Below are positions 1 to 10,749 of a stretch of 64,000 nucleotides of DNA, piece by piece. Below the pieces are notes generated by a model. It ran no database searches. It had not been told where the DNA came from and was given only the letters and a program-made list of their open reading frames with translations. The DNA lies in the NCBI GenBank assembly GCA_020850455.1, contig JADZEQ010000005.1:408873-472872 (forward strand), read 5' to 3'. This stretch comes from Sphingomonadaceae bacterium (lineage in GTDB: Bacteria; Pseudomonadota; Alphaproteobacteria; Sphingomonadales; Sphingomonadaceae). The position numbers were made by a program, and so were the translations under genes. Position 1 is the stretch's first letter, and the number at the start of each line of letters is the position of its first letter.

Positions 1-254
1 ACCCCGCGTCCCCAGCCGCTCGCCCGGCCCAAATTGGTCGTGCGCAGGCGGCGAATATCGACCCCATCGGCCAGCGTGCGCAAGGGCAGGCAGGGGCCAT
101 CGGCATAGGGGTGGCGCGATGCATGGGCGATGACCGTCCAGCCGCGCGCTGCCAGATCGCGGCCAAGGTCGGCGGCGATTTGCGCGGTGGCGCTATTATC
201 CGGGAAATAAAAACGGTTGCAGATGTGGATGCGGGGGGTGGGCGCGCCCATCAT
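1..254 (-). CDS. Glycosyltransferase, N-terminal fragment (GT4/WcaI-like), runs off the left edge
   Basis: My reverse-strand translation reads MMGAPTPRIHICNRFYFPDNSATAQIAADLGRDLAARGWTV..., typical of a GT4-type N-terminus. Start codon overlaps the fcl stop (TGATG). Confidence 0.55.
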   Translation of the reverse strand, partial: MMGAPTPRIHICNRFYFPDNSATAQIAADLGRDLAARGWTVIAHASRHPYADGPCLPLRTLADGVDIRRLRTTNLGRASGWGRG

Positions 255-1207
255 CACCCGCCGCGTACCGCGCCCTCGGCGCGCATGCGTTCATACCAGC
301 CTATGGTATCGGCTATGCCGGTTTCGAGCGGGGTTTGCGCTTGCCAGCCGAGCGCGGTCAATTTGGTTGAATCGATGCGCTTACGCGGGGTGCCGTCGGG
401 CTTGGTCGCGTCAAACGCCAATTGCCCGGCAAAACCGGCTTGGCGACAGATGATCGTGGCGAGTTCGGCGATGCTCACCTCCTGCCCGCTGCCGACGTTG
501 ATCGGCGCTTCGTCGTCATAATTTTCAGCAAGGAAGCACAGCGCATCGGCGAGGTCATCGACGTGCATAAATTCGCGCAAGGGCGTGCCGCTGCCCCAGA
601 TGGTAAGCGTGTCGGCACCGCTGTCGCGCGCATCCACCGCCTTGCGGATCAGCGCGGGGAGGACATGGCTGGTCGCCAGGTCGAAATTATCGTCGGGGCC
701 GTAGAGGTTGGTCGGCTGCGCGGCGATGAAGTTGCAGCCATATTGGCGGCGATAGGCTTGGCAAAGCTTTATCCCGGCGATCTTGGCGATCGCATACCAG
801 ATATTGGTTTCCTCCAGTGGGCCGGACAGCAACGCCTCCTCGACGATTGGTTGTGCGGCGAGCTTGGGATAAATGCAGGAGGAGCCGAGAAAGATCAGCT
901 TTTCAACGCCGTGGCGGTGCGCTGCCTCTATCACCGCCAATTCGATGTGCAGGTTGTCGCGCAGGAAATCGACCGGCAGGCTGTTATTGGCGTGGATGCC
1001 GCCGACCTTTGCCGCCGCCAGAAAGACAATCTCTGGCCGGTTGGTGGCAAACCAGCCATCCACCGCCGCTTTGTCAGTAAGGTCGAGTTGGTCGCGCGGG
1101 GCGGTGAGGATGGTGCAATCCACACCCCCCAAACGGCGCACTATGGCGCGCCCGACCATCCCATTATGGCCGGCAACGAAAATGCGTTTGCCGATCAGCC
1201 GTGCCAT
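254..1207 (-). CDS. fcl: GDP-L-fucose synthase
   Basis: GHNGMVGRAIVRRL Rossmann motif, LGSSCIYPKLAAQPI, YAIAKIAGIKLCQAYRRQYG; adjacent to gmd. Confidence 0.95.
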   Translation of the reverse strand: MARLIGKRIFVAGHNGMVGRAIVRRLGGVDCTILTAPRDQLDLTDKAAVDGWFATNRPEIVFLAAAKVGGIHANNSLPVDFLRDNLHIELAVIEAAHRHGVEKLIFLGSSCIYPKLAAQPIVEEALLSGPLEETNIWYAIAKIAGIKLCQAYRRQYGCNFIAAQPTNLYGPDDNFDLATSHVLPALIRKAVDARDSGADTLTIWGSGTPLREFMHVDDLADALCFLAENYDDEAPINVGSGQEVSIAELATIICRQAGFAGQLAFDATKPDGTPRKRIDSTKLTALGWQAQTPLETGIADTIGWYERMRAEGAVRGG

Positions 1208-1221
1208 GCCGCGCCTGTCCT

Positions 1222-2280
1222 TTACCCCTGCGCCTTGCGCGCCAGTTCAAGATCGGCCGCGACCATTTCGCGCGCCAGTTCGCGCACGCTGGTTTCATGG
1301 TGCCAGCCCAATTGCTGCTGGGCCTTTTTGGGGTCGCCGAGCAGCAAATCCACCTCGGTCGGGCGGAAATAGCGCGGGTCGACTTCGACCAATGTACGTC
1401 CCGTGGCCGCGCAAATCCCCTTTTCCTCGACCCCGGTGCCCCGCCAGTTCAGCTCTATCCCCACATCTTCAAAGGCCCAGTTAACGAAATCGCGCACTGT
1501 GGTGGTCTCGCCGGTCGCCAGCACATAATCGTCAGGCTCATCCTGTTGCATCATCATCCACATGCCGCGCACATATTCGGCGGCATGACCCCAGTCGCGC
1601 TTGGCATCTAGGTTGCCGAGGTAGAGCTTATCCTGCTGGCCGAGGCTGATTGCCGCCGCCGCGCGCGTAATTTTGCGGGTGACAAAGGTTTCGCCGCGCA
1701 GCGGGCTTTCATGGTTGAACAAAATGCCGTTCGACGCGTGAATGCCATAGGCTTCGCGATAATTGACCACGATCCAATAGGCATAAAGCTTGGCCACCGC
1801 ATAGGGCGAACGCGGGTAAAAGGGGGTCGTTTCGCGCTGTGGCACTTCCTGCACCAACCCATAAAGTTCAGAGGTCGACGCCTGATAGAAGCGGGTCTTT
1901 TTTTCGAGACCCAATATACGGATAGCCTCCAGCAAGCGCAGCGTGCCTATCGCATCGGCATTGGCGGTATATTCGGGCGCTTCAAAGCTGACCTGCACAT
2001 GGCTTTGCGCGGCGAGATTATAAATCTCATCCGGTTGGGTTTCCTGAATGATTCGGATCAAATTGGTGCTGTCGGTCAGATCGCCATGGTGGAGGAAAAA
2101 GCGCGCATCATCGATGTGCGGATCTTGATAAATATCCTCTATCCGCGCCGTGTTGAAAGAGGAGGAGCGGCGTTTGAGCCCGTGCACGATATAATTTTTT
2201 TCGAGCAACAGGCGGGCGAGATAGGCCCCATCCTGCCCGGTGATCCCGGTAACGAGCGCAACTTTTTGCTGACTTTGCAT
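1222..2280 (-). CDS. gmd: GDP-mannose 4,6-dehydratase
   Basis: [47 protein letters not shown]...; start placed at 2280 rather than at the ORF-track start. Confidence 0.96.
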   Translation of the reverse strand: MQSQQKVALVTGITGQDGAYLARLLLEKNYIVHGLKRRSSSFNTARIEDIYQDPHIDDARFFLHHGDLTDSTNLIRIIQETQPDEIYNLAAQSHVQVSFEAPEYTANADAIGTLRLLEAIRILGLEKKTRFYQASTSELYGLVQEVPQRETTPFYPRSPYAVAKLYAYWIVVNYREAYGIHASNGILFNHESPLRGETFVTRKITRAAAAISLGQQDKLYLGNLDAKRDWGHAAEYVRGMWMMMQQDEPDDYVLATGETTTVRDFVNWAFEDVGIELNWRGTGVEEKGICAATGRTLVEVDPRYFRPTEVDLLLGDPKKAQQQLGWHHETSVRELAREMVAADLELARKAQG

Positions 2281-2398
2281 TATCATCCCATTTTTTTGCG
2301 GATTGTGTTCGCAGGCGGCCTTAACCGCTTGCCGGGCAAGCGTCCAGCCACCAATGGCGCCTAAATGGCGAGCGTTTGTTGTATTGGTGTTGCAGCGA

Positions 2399-4210
2399 TC
2401 AAAAATGCCGTGCGGCGACGCTTTTTGCCCAGTCACGCGTGTAGGCAAAGGGGTTCGTTCCGGTGGATTGGCGACCCGCCACCCAGTCGCCGACCGGAAT
2501 GGTAAAGCCGGTTTTGCGCCGTTCGCGAATTGCCGCAGGCAGTGGTGGGCTAGTCGCTTGTCCCAAGATCGTCTTGCCATGGATGCGTCCGGCGATGATC
2601 AGTGGGGCGATGGCGCGCAACAGTTCAAGGTCGACCAGCGGTATGCGCACCTCCACACTATGCGCCATGCTCGCCCAGTCGGTGTCGCGCAGCAATTGGT
2701 TGCGCATATAAAGGCTCGCCTCCAGCGTCGCGATGCGGGTGAAATCGCGCCGGGCGCGCGCGTCCAACTGCCCCTCTATATGGGGGAGGAGGTTGAGCGC
2801 CGCCAAGCCAGCGGCGGCACGCTCTTCGCCCATCAGCGCGGGCAATTCCCATGGCATATAAAGGCCGCGCCGGACGAACCAGCTGCCCGCCAGCGTCCCG
2901 CCATATTGGAGCAGTCCCATTGCCTTGGGCGGCAGCCCCCATTGGCCTAGCCCTACCGCGCGGCCCATCCGTGCCATCACCCGTCCCATGCCGATACGTT
3001 GGATTGGCCCCAATTGCCGTCGCCAGCGCGGAATGTCGACAAAGCTGGGATAGCCGCCAAAAAATTCATCGCCGCCCAGCCCCGACAAGGCCCCCTTGAA
3101 GCCCGATGCACGGGCAAATTTGCTGATGAACCAGCTATTGGGACCATCGATGCTCGGTTGATCCATCGCGGCGAGCATCACCTCCCGATCCGCTGCAAAA
3201 TCGGCGGCACCGACCATCGCCACATGATGCGGCACATCATAGGCGGCAGCGCATTGGCGGGCGAGCGGCACCTCGTCTTCCGCACGCCCTGCGTATTCGG
3301 CAAAGCCCAAGGTCAGCGCGGTGAGTCCCGGCGCATCGCATTGTTTCGCGAGCGCCAATATTGCCCCCGAATCCAGTCCAGACGACAAAAAGACCGCAAT
3401 CGGCACATCGGATACCAAATGGTGGGCGACACTGTCGCGCAGCGCCGCGCCGACCTGTTCGCGAACAGTCTCCGCCGAAAGATGGGCAAATTGCGGCGCG
3501 ACCATTTCGGCGTCGGCGAGCAGGGCGCTGATCTGCACATAGGGGCGGGGCGCGCCCATTTGCCCACGCGTTACCTGCAGAATATGGCCGGCGGGCAGGC
3601 ATTTGATCGCGCGGATACTGGTAAAGGGTTCGGGGACGGAGCCGAGCATATAAAAGCCCGCTTCACCCGCCGGATCGCTTTCGCGCGATATAGCCGCGGA
3701 TTGCAGCAACGCCTGCACCGAAGATGCAAAGCGCAAGCTGCGTCCATCATCGGCATAATAGAGCGGCTTAATGCCATAGGGCCCGCGTACGAGGGTCAGC
3801 GTTGCGGCGCGTGCATCCCACAGGCCGATCGCAAACATACCGCGCAGCCGGGCGAAAATGGCATCGCCCCATTGGGCAAAGCCGCGCAATATCACCTCTG
3901 TATCGCTTTGGGTGCGAAAGCCATGACCAAGCGCCTGCAATTCGGCGCGCAGCGCGCGATAATTATATATTTCGCCGTTAAAGACGATGGTTCGCCCATC
4001 GCCATCGTGCATTGGCTGCAACCCATCCTCGCTGAGGTCGATGAAGGCGAGCCGCCGATGGCCAAAACCGATCCGTCGGTCGTCGGCTACCCAATTGGCG
4101 AAGCCATCCGGCCCGCGCGCAGCCATCGCATCACGAAGGCGAGTCAATTCACCATCGTCGACGCCGTCGGCCGCTGGATGATAGGAAAAGATGCCAACAA
4201 TGCCACACAT
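2399..4210 (-). CDS. asnB: Asparagine synthase (glutamine-hydrolysing)
   Basis: [11 protein letters not shown]-terminal class II glutaminase with Cys2, [12 protein letters not shown] PPi-loop; start moved to 4210 so that Cys is residue 2. Confidence 0.9.
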   Translation of the reverse strand: MCGIVGIFSYHPAADGVDDGELTRLRDAMAARGPDGFANWVADDRRIGFGHRRLAFIDLSEDGLQPMHDGDGRTIVFNGEIYNYRALRAELQALGHGFRTQSDTEVILRGFAQWGDAIFARLRGMFAIGLWDARAATLTLVRGPYGIKPLYYADDGRSLRFASSVQALLQSAAISRESDPAGEAGFYMLGSVPEPFTSIRAIKCLPAGHILQVTRGQMGAPRPYVQISALLADAEMVAPQFAHLSAETVREQVGAALRDSVAHHLVSDVPIAVFLSSGLDSGAILALAKQCDAPGLTALTLGFAEYAGRAEDEVPLARQCAAAYDVPHHVAMVGAADFAADREVMLAAMDQPSIDGPNSWFISKFARASGFKGALSGLGGDEFFGGYPSFVDIPRWRRQLGPIQRIGMGRVMARMGRAVGLGQWGLPPKAMGLLQYGGTLAGSWFVRRGLYMPWELPALMGEERAAAGLAALNLLPHIEGQLDARARRDFTRIATLEASLYMRNQLLRDTDWASMAHSVEVRIPLVDLELLRAIAPLIIAGRIHGKTILGQATSPPLPAAIRERRKTGFTIPVGDWVAGRQSTGTNPFAYTRDWAKSVAARHF

Positions 4211-4279
4211 GCGGCGCGCGATGTGCGTGCGATTCGCTGGGCCGTCAAGCAAAACCCATATAGCGAATTTGGATGCAGC

Positions 4280-5677
4280 CTATTTTGCGCCGCGTTTATG
4301 GATGGCAGTGGTTATCGTGTGCGCGGCAATCAGCATGTCCAGCCATAGGGAACAATATTTTACATAGTAAAAATCGTAGGATAATTTGACCCTTGTATCG
4401 TCAATTCCGGCAACATGACCCTGGTTGACCTGTGCCCAGCCGGTGATCCCGGGCTTGATCGCGTGGCGATAGTGATAAAAGGGTAACGCCTGTTCGTACC
4501 AGAGCGTCAGTTCGACCGCTTCGGGTCGCGGGCCGATCAGGCTCATTTCCCCGCGCAGCACGTTGATGAGTTGCGGCAGTTCGTCGATCCGCGTCTTGCG
4601 CAGGAAATTGCCGACGCGGGTGATGCGGGGGTCGGCGTCCTGCGTAATCGCGGCATCGCGCGCCTCAGCATCATTGGTTGCCGGGTCATCGGGCAGACGC
4701 ATCGTCCGAAACTTGATTATCGTGAAGCTGCGCGCGCGATAGCCGGTGCGTTCCTGTCGAAAGAGCACGCCGCCGGGCGATTCAAGGCGAATGGCGATGG
4801 CGGCCAGCAGCATCAACGGCCAGGTGAGGAGCAGCAAGGTCGCGGCCCCCACATAATCCATAATTTGTTTGACGCGCAGGTAAAATTGATTGGGATTGAG
4901 CGTCCCGAAACTATTGTCCGAAATGCTCGTCACATCGACCGTGCCGCTAAATTGTTCAGCAAGGTGTCTCCAGTGATAGACGGGCACCCCGGCGAGCAGG
5001 CTGCGCATCATCGCTTGGTCCCAGCCTGATGGGTGGCGGGCATCCAAATCAGCCACCACCCCATCGACCGCGACAATCGGGTCGTTCGGCAGTTTGAGGC
5101 GCACCAAAGTGATGGCATCTTGCTGTGCCAAGCCATTGACCCGCCCGCCGGGAATTACGGCAAAGCGCAAGCGGCGGCGGCGCGATGTCACGCGTTCGGT
5201 TGCCACGAAAAAGCCTAGCGCCAGCACAAAATGGGTGAACATCTGCACCCGGCTATAATCAATCCGGGCAAAGATGGGGACGATCGCAAAAATGGCAAAG
5301 GCGATGATGACGGTCGGCACCGAATAAGTGGCGGTGGTCGCGCCGCGAAAGGGAACCATGGAACGCGCGGCATAATAGCCGGTGAGCAGCGCGGCCGCGC
5401 TCAACAGCCCGCTGTAGAGGATGCGCGGATCGCTGATCGGCACCCCGTCATAGAGCGCGCGAGCGGTCATCGGCAGCAGGATGCACAGGAACAGCCCCAT
5501 CCCCACCTGAAAACGGATTCGTTCGGTCAGCAGGCGCGGTTGCCGCACCGCGTCGGGGTGTAAATTGCCCGCTTTGACCGGGACGATGCCAAAATCATCG
5601 CCCGCGCGCCCATCCGCAGGCGCGGCTTGGGATGCCGCCACGTCGATGCCGGGTGAAGATGGCGTAGGGTGCGTCAA
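4280..5677 (-). CDS. Exopolysaccharide polyprenyl-phosphate sugar transferase (bacterial sugar transferase family)
   Basis: C-terminal [22 protein letters not shown]...[22 protein letters not shown]...[12 protein letters not shown]-terminal multi-TM segment. Confidence 0.9.
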   Translation of the reverse strand: MTHPTPSSPGIDVAASQAAPADGRAGDDFGIVPVKAGNLHPDAVRQPRLLTERIRFQVGMGLFLCILLPMTARALYDGVPISDPRILYSGLLSAAALLTGYYAARSMVPFRGATTATYSVPTVIIAFAIFAIVPIFARIDYSRVQMFTHFVLALGFFVATERVTSRRRRLRFAVIPGGRVNGLAQQDAITLVRLKLPNDPIVAVDGVVADLDARHPSGWDQAMMRSLLAGVPVYHWRHLAEQFSGTVDVTSISDNSFGTLNPNQFYLRVKQIMDYVGAATLLLLTWPLMLLAAIAIRLESPGGVLFRQERTGYRARSFTIIKFRTMRLPDDPATNDAEARDAAITQDADPRITRVGNFLRKTRIDELPQLINVLRGEMSLIGPRPEAVELTLWYEQALPFYHYRHAIKPGITGWAQVNQGHVAGIDDTRVKLSYDFYYVKYCSLWLDMLIAAHTITTAIHKRGAK

Positions 5678-5687
5678 GCGGCTTGCC

Positions 5688-6887
5688 CTATTGTTTGCGC
5701 GTCAGGTTGCGCATCGCCCCCTCCAACCCGTCGAGGGTCAGCGGGAACATGCGGTCATTCATCACCTGCCGGATGATCTTGGTCGATTGCGAATAGCCCC
5801 AATGCTGTTCGGGCACCGGGTTGATCCACGCCGCCGCCGGATAGGTGTTGGTCAGGCGCTGCATCCAGACAAGGCCCGCTTCTTCGTTGAAATGTTCGAC
5901 GCTGCCGCCGGGGTGGGTGATTTCATAGGGGCTCATTGCCGCATCGCCGACAAAGATCAGCTTATAATCATGGCCATATTTGTGCAAAATATCCCACATC
6001 GGCGTGCGTTCGGAAAAACGACGGCGATTATCCTTCCACACCCCTTCATAGGGGCAGTTGTGGAAATAGAAAAATTCGAGGTTCTTGAACTCGCTCGATG
6101 CCGCGCTGAACAATTCCTCACATAATTTGATAAAGGGGTCCATCGACCCGCCAACGTCAAGGAACAGTAGCACCTTGACTGCATTATGCCGCTCGGCGCG
6201 CATGTGAATGTCAAGCCAGCCCTGCCGCGCAGTGCCGTTGATCGTCGCGTCGAGGTCGAGTTCCTCCGCCGCCCCTTCGCGGGCAAAGCGGCGCAGGCGG
6301 CGCAGCGCAATCTTGATGTTGCGCGTGCCCAGTTCACGATTATTGTCGAGGTTGCGAAATTCGCGCTTGTCCCACACTTTCAGTGCGCGCTTATGCTTGG
6401 ATTCGCCGCCGATCCGCACCCCTTCGGGATTATAACCCGAATTGCCATAGGGGCTGGTGCCGCCGGTGCCGATCCATTTATTGCCGCCTTCGTGGCGGCC
6501 CTGTTGTTCCTCGAGCCGCTTTTTGAGCGTCTCCATGATCTCTTCCCAGCCGCCCAATGATTCGATAGCGGCCATTTCCTCCTCACTCAGAAATTTTTCG
6601 GCGACCGCCCGCAACCATTCGGAGGGGATTTCGGCACCATTTTCGGCCCAACTGCCTTCCAGCCCCTTGAATATTTTGGCAAAAACCTGATCGAAACGAT
6701 CAATCTGCCCTTCATCCTTCACATAGATAGCGCGCGAGAGATAATAAAAATCCTCCGGCTTGCGGTCGATCACCTCCGCATCGAGCGCTTCGAGCAGCAA
6801 CAAATGTTCCTTGAGGCTGGCCGATATGCCCGCTGCGCGCAATTCGTCGAGGAAGCCCAAAAACATGCCGATGTCCCAAATTTCCAA
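5688..6887 (-). CDS. VWA domain-containing CoxE-like protein
   Basis: VLLFLDVGGSMDPFIKLCEELFSAA...FYFHNCPYEGVWKD, metal-dependent VWA motif variant DVGGSM; pairs functionally with the MoxR ATPase at 9001. Confidence 0.85.
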   Translation of the reverse strand: MEIWDIGMFLGFLDELRAAGISASLKEHLLLLEALDAEVIDRKPEDFYYLSRAIYVKDEGQIDRFDQVFAKIFKGLEGSWAENGAEIPSEWLRAVAEKFLSEEEMAAIESLGGWEEIMETLKKRLEEQQGRHEGGNKWIGTGGTSPYGNSGYNPEGVRIGGESKHKRALKVWDKREFRNLDNNRELGTRNIKIALRRLRRFAREGAAEELDLDATINGTARQGWLDIHMRAERHNAVKVLLFLDVGGSMDPFIKLCEELFSAASSEFKNLEFFYFHNCPYEGVWKDNRRRFSERTPMWDILHKYGHDYKLIFVGDAAMSPYEITHPGGSVEHFNEEAGLVWMQRLTNTYPAAAWINPVPEQHWGYSQSTKIIRQVMNDRMFPLTLDGLEGAMRNLTRKQ

Positions 6888-7087
6888 GCGCGATCGTCAC
6901 GGGCGCGCTACGCCGTCCAAGCATGATTTGCATGCTTTGCCAAGCAGCTAGCTGTGCGCTGGCGCACAATATTCGGTCAGCTTGGCGAAAGCTTGCGCAA
7001 GGTAAATAGCGTGCGGGCAGCAATCGGGGAACAGATTTGCGCGCAATTGGGTCGTAAACGGGGCAGTCGCCCATTTTTGGAGTATAT

Positions 7088-7441
7088 GTGATGCAACCGA
7101 AATCTCTCCGCCTTCTCGGCCTTGCAATGGTCGCGGCGTCGGGCCTGTGGGCAACCAACGCCAGCGCTGCCTGCAATGATGGCCGCAACCGTAACGTGAC
7201 CGTGGTCAATCGCACGGCGGTGACGGTGCGTGAGCTATATGGCTCGCGCGTTACCACATCGTCGTGGGAAGAAGATGTTCTGGGTTCGCGCGTCCTGCCG
7301 TCGGGCCAGTCGATCAACGTCAACTGGGATGATAACAGCTGCGAATGTCTGTTCGACTTCAAGGCGGTGCTGACCAACGGCAATGAAATTGTCGCCCGCC
7401 GGGTTAACGTCTGCGCGGTCAGCAACTGGGTCATCCAGTAA
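7088..7441 (+). CDS. Small secreted protein with signal peptide, function unknown
   Basis: Signal peptide (LLGLAMVAASGLWATNASAA) followed by a cysteine-containing ~90 aa domain; start GTG 7088 or ATG 7091. Confidence 0.75.
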   Translation: MMQPKSLRLLGLAMVAASGLWATNASAACNDGRNRNVTVVNRTAVTVRELYGSRVTTSSWEEDVLGSRVLPSGQSINVNWDDNSCECLFDFKAVLTNGNEIVARRVNVCAVSNWVIQ

Positions 7442-7476
7442 GCGCCGGGCGTTACGTCCAATATTTTAACAGGGGA

Positions 7477-7513
7477 ATCGCCATCCGTACCATCGGTGCG
7501 GGTGGCGATTTTT
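7477..7513 (+). terminator. Rho-independent terminator
   Basis: 15-bp stem ATCGCCATCCGTACC / GGTGCGGGTGGCGAT (two G-U), 3-nt loop, followed by TTTTT. Confidence 0.85.
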
Positions 7514-7593
7514 GTGCGCAGATATTGACGCGCTGTTAACCATGTCTGTGCCATGGCGGTGTCGATTGTCACGGATTTGGGACAGACGACACC

Positions 7594-8991
7594 ATGAAGG
7601 CGGAAAAAATTACCGACGGCACACCGATGATCGATGCCGAACTGGCGAATAAGTGCAGCGAATTGGCGCTGGGCTGTGCCGAAATTGGTGGCCAGATAGA
7701 GGGGGTGACCGGCGACCTCAGCGAACAGATGGAACGTTTGGGGCGGTTGGAGCAGTTGACTGCTGATCTGGAGGTTGATCAAGCACAGGTCGCGCGCGCC
7801 ACCGAAGAGGCGCGCCTGCTGTCGGCTCGCGCGACCGAAAATATTACCAACAGCGCGACGCAAATATCGTCGAGCATCGAAGAAATTCAGGCGCTGTCGG
7901 GGCTGATCGAACGACTGGGCAATCATGTGACCGGCTTTGCCGCCGCGATGGATCAGGTGCGCAGCGTGTCGAGCAGCATCGAAACCATTGCCAAGACGAC
8001 CAATATGCTTGCGCTCAATGCCGCGATTGAGGCGGAGCGCGCCGGGGATGCTGGCCGCACCTTTGCCGTGGTGGCGAGTGAGGTCAAAAAGCTCGCCGGC
8101 CATACGCGCGAAGCAACCGTTGAAATCAAGCGCACGGTCGCCAGCTTGGCAGGCGAGGCGGAGGAATTGACCCGCCAAATTCGCACCAGTGTTGCCGAGA
8201 GTGGCAAGGCCGAACGTGGTTTTGCCCGCATTGCCGAAGTGCTGAATCAAGCGGTTGATCTGGTGGGCCTCGTCGATGCGCAGGGTGACCAGATTGCGTC
8301 GAGCGCATCGCTGATCCACGGCAACAGCCAGCAAATTCGCCATGCGTTGCAAGATTATGGGTCAAGTGTCCGTCAATCGACCGACAAATTGGCTCGCGCG
8401 CACCGCGATGCTGGCGATCTGGAGCGGGTTTCCAACCGACTATTTCATGTGCTCGTCGCATCTGGCGTCGCGCCGGAGGATAATCGTTTCGTCGAATATG
8501 CGATGGCACAGTGCAAGCGGATCACCGAATTGACCGAAGCAGCGGTGACCAAGGGTGAGCTTACCCTCGAGCAGATGTTCGACAATCAATATCAGCTGAT
8601 AGAGGGCAGCAATCCCGAACGTTTCCGCACCGGCCTCACCGATTGGGCGACCAAAAATTGGCAGCCGATCCTTGATGAAATTGCCGATTTCGACCCGCAC
8701 ATCATGGCGACCGTCTGTTCATCAAGTGATGGCTATCTGCCGACCCATGTGTCGCGTCTGTCGCGCGCGCCGACAGGCGATGTTGCGCACGACACCAAAT
8801 ATTGCCGCAACGGGCGGATCATATTTGCCCCCTGCGATGTAGAGGGCAAGGCGTCGACCGCCCCATTCCACATGGCGATTTACCGGCATGAAGGCGATGG
8901 CACCAATTATGAGGTGACGCGCAACGTTTATTGCCCGCTCTATGTGCGCGGGCGGCGCTGGGGCGATCTGGAGGTTGCCTATATTCTGTAA
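7594..8991 (+). CDS. Soluble methyl-accepting chemotaxis-like protein with C-terminal sensory-like domain
   Basis: Chemoreceptor hairpin tip [41 protein letters not shown]; no TM segment; C-terminal [25 protein letters not shown]... domain. Confidence 0.85.
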   Translation: MKAEKITDGTPMIDAELANKCSELALGCAEIGGQIEGVTGDLSEQMERLGRLEQLTADLEVDQAQVARATEEARLLSARATENITNSATQISSSIEEIQALSGLIERLGNHVTGFAAAMDQVRSVSSSIETIAKTTNMLALNAAIEAERAGDAGRTFAVVASEVKKLAGHTREATVEIKRTVASLAGEAEELTRQIRTSVAESGKAERGFARIAEVLNQAVDLVGLVDAQGDQIASSASLIHGNSQQIRHALQDYGSSVRQSTDKLARAHRDAGDLERVSNRLFHVLVASGVAPEDNRFVEYAMAQCKRITELTEAAVTKGELTLEQMFDNQYQLIEGSNPERFRTGLTDWATKNWQPILDEIADFDPHIMATVCSSSDGYLPTHVSRLSRAPTGDVAHDTKYCRNGRIIFAPCDVEGKASTAPFHMAIYRHEGDGTNYEVTRNVYCPLYVRGRRWGDLEVAYIL

Positions 8992-9000
8992 AAGCTGCCG

Positions 9001-9855
9001 TCAGTTGCCCTGACGCCGCGCCATGAAGGCGAGCCGTTCAAACAGCATCACATCCTGCTCATTTTTGAGCAGCGCGCCATGTAGCGGTGGAATCGCCTTG
9101 GCCGGGTCGCGATTTTGCAGGACGTCGAGCGGCATATCCTCATTGAGGAGCAATTTCAGCCAGTCGATAAGCTCGCTGGTTGACGGTTTTTTCTTGAGGC
9201 CGGGTACGTCGCGCACTTCGTAGAAAATATCCATCGCCCGGCCGACCAATATCTTTTGAATGCCGGGGAAATGCACGTCGATGATCGCCTGCATCGTGTC
9301 GCGGTCGGGGAATTTGATATAATGAAAAAAGCAGCGGCGCAAAAAGGCGTCGGGCAAATCCTTTTCATTGTTCGACGTGATGACGACAATTGGTCGTTCG
9401 GCCGCCGCGATGCGTTCGCCGGTTTCATAAACGTCAAACGCCATACGGTCGAGTTCGTGGAGCAGGTCGTTCGGAAACTCGATATCCGCCTTGTCAATCT
9501 CATCAATCAGGAGGACAGGCAGCTGGGGCGAGGTAAAGGCTTCCCATAATTTACCGCGCTTGATGTAATTGCCAATGTCATGGACGCGTTCGTCGCCCAA
9601 TTGCCCATCGCGCAGACGTGCCACTGCATCATATTCATAAAGGCCTTGCTGTGCCTTCGTGGAAGATTTGATGTGCCAGGTGATGAGCGGTGCGCCAATG
9701 GCCTTGGCGATTTCTTCAGCAAGAACCGTTTTGCCGGTGCCCGGTTCGCCCTTTACCAGCAGCGGGCGGCGTAATGTCACCGCCGCATTGACCGCGACCT
9801 TCAGATCATCGGTTGCGACATAATTGCTGGTACCCTCGAATCGCATGCGTGCCAC
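9001..9855 (-). CDS. MoxR-family AAA+ ATPase
   Basis: Walker A VKGEPGTGKTVLAEEIA, Walker B PVLLIDEIDKAD, VVITSNNEKDLPDAFLRRCFFHYI. Start GTG 9855 or ATG 9846. Confidence 0.93.
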   Translation of the reverse strand: MARMRFEGTSNYVATDDLKVAVNAAVTLRRPLLVKGEPGTGKTVLAEEIAKAIGAPLITWHIKSSTKAQQGLYEYDAVARLRDGQLGDERVHDIGNYIKRGKLWEAFTSPQLPVLLIDEIDKADIEFPNDLLHELDRMAFDVYETGERIAAAERPIVVITSNNEKDLPDAFLRRCFFHYIKFPDRDTMQAIIDVHFPGIQKILVGRAMDIFYEVRDVPGLKKKPSTSELIDWLKLLLNEDMPLDVLQNRDPAKAIPPLHGALLKNEQDVMLFERLAFMARRQGN

Positions 9856-9880
9856 CTTACGTAAACGTCAACGTAAGGTG
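9853..9880 (-). promoter_or_regulatory. Perfect inverted repeat (10-bp arms, 8-nt loop) overlapping the moxR start/RBS
   Basis: CACCTTACGT-aaacgtca-ACGTAAGGTG read directly on the plus strand. Confidence 0.75.
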
Positions 9881-9935
9881 CATAGCAGGGGTGGGCCATT
9901 GTGCAAAGCAGGGGCGCTATGCCCCAAATGTGATG

Positions 9936-10640
9936 TTAAAAATCTTCGCGCACACTTTCACGCATAGCCAGCATGTCCCACAACCCGCGATGTTGTGACA
10001 ACATTTGCTGCGCGCCGAAGAGTAGCGCCCGTTCGACCGCAGGGTTGCCGCTTTTTTGCGCGATCAATGTCATGGTTTGTTGCAGATCAGGCAGGTGCGC
10101 TGCCATCGCTTTTACATCGAGGCGTTGCGCTGCAGCATCGAGCACCGCGCGAATCGCGCGCCAGTCGAGCGCCAATGCAATAGCCGCGCCAAGCGCGCAG
10201 CCATTGCGTTCGGATTGGCCGAGCATGTCAATCGCATGCCCCTGCGCAATCACCGTTGTTTCGCATTGATGTTGACCGGCCGTGCTCGGCATCGGTCCCG
10301 CACCTACGGCAAGCGCGGCGAGGTAGGCCCTTTCGCGACCAAAGGCATCCACTGCTTGTTCTGCCCAATTGCGGTCGTCGCCCTGTGCGACGCGTGCGGC
10401 GGCAAAGTCCATTAAACCGGGGTGACGGCCATGGAGCAGACTGAAAAAATGCACGGCATCGGCCAGATTGCGGGTTGCGCCGCGGCCATCGACCAATTTG
10501 CGCGATGTGACATAGGGGTGCGAAATCGTCCCCTCATTGGTGACGAGCGCGTCCAATGTGCGCAGTAAATCATTGGCTTCGGTGATGCGAAGGGGGTGCA
10601 CCATCATCGACGTTCCCAGCGTTAAACTGTTGCTGCACAT
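9936..10640 (-). CDS. Conserved hypothetical protein
   Basis: Intact 234 aa ORF with the codon bias of its neighbours; no family assigned with confidence. Confidence 0.65.
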   Translation of the reverse strand: MCSNSLTLGTSMMVHPLRITEANDLLRTLDALVTNEGTISHPYVTSRKLVDGRGATRNLADAVHFFSLLHGRHPGLMDFAAARVAQGDDRNWAEQAVDAFGRERAYLAALAVGAGPMPSTAGQHQCETTVIAQGHAIDMLGQSERNGCALGAAIALALDWRAIRAVLDAAAQRLDVKAMAAHLPDLQQTMTLIAQKSGNPAVERALLFGAQQMLSQHRGLWDMLAMRESVREDF

Positions 10641-10749
10641 GGGAAATACCCCATGCGTGATGCCCCTCTCTACGCCGGGCTAGGTAAAGGGGGAGTTTAT
10701 GCCGTTGCCCCGATTTGGGACGGAGCGGGATTTTTTCGGTGGCCCCGGA

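Noticed and set aside
422-1372. 316 aa ORF opposite fcl
   Set aside because: Shadow ORF; no protein-like features, and fcl on the other strand is unambiguous.
2999-4348. 449 aa plus-strand ORF opposite asnB
   Set aside because: Antisense shadow ORF in GC-rich coding DNA; the minus strand encodes a clear asparagine synthase.
6712-8352. 546 aa minus-strand ORF spanning the secreted protein and chemoreceptor genes
   Set aside because: Overlaps two well-supported plus-strand genes and the terminator; composition looks like antisense translation.
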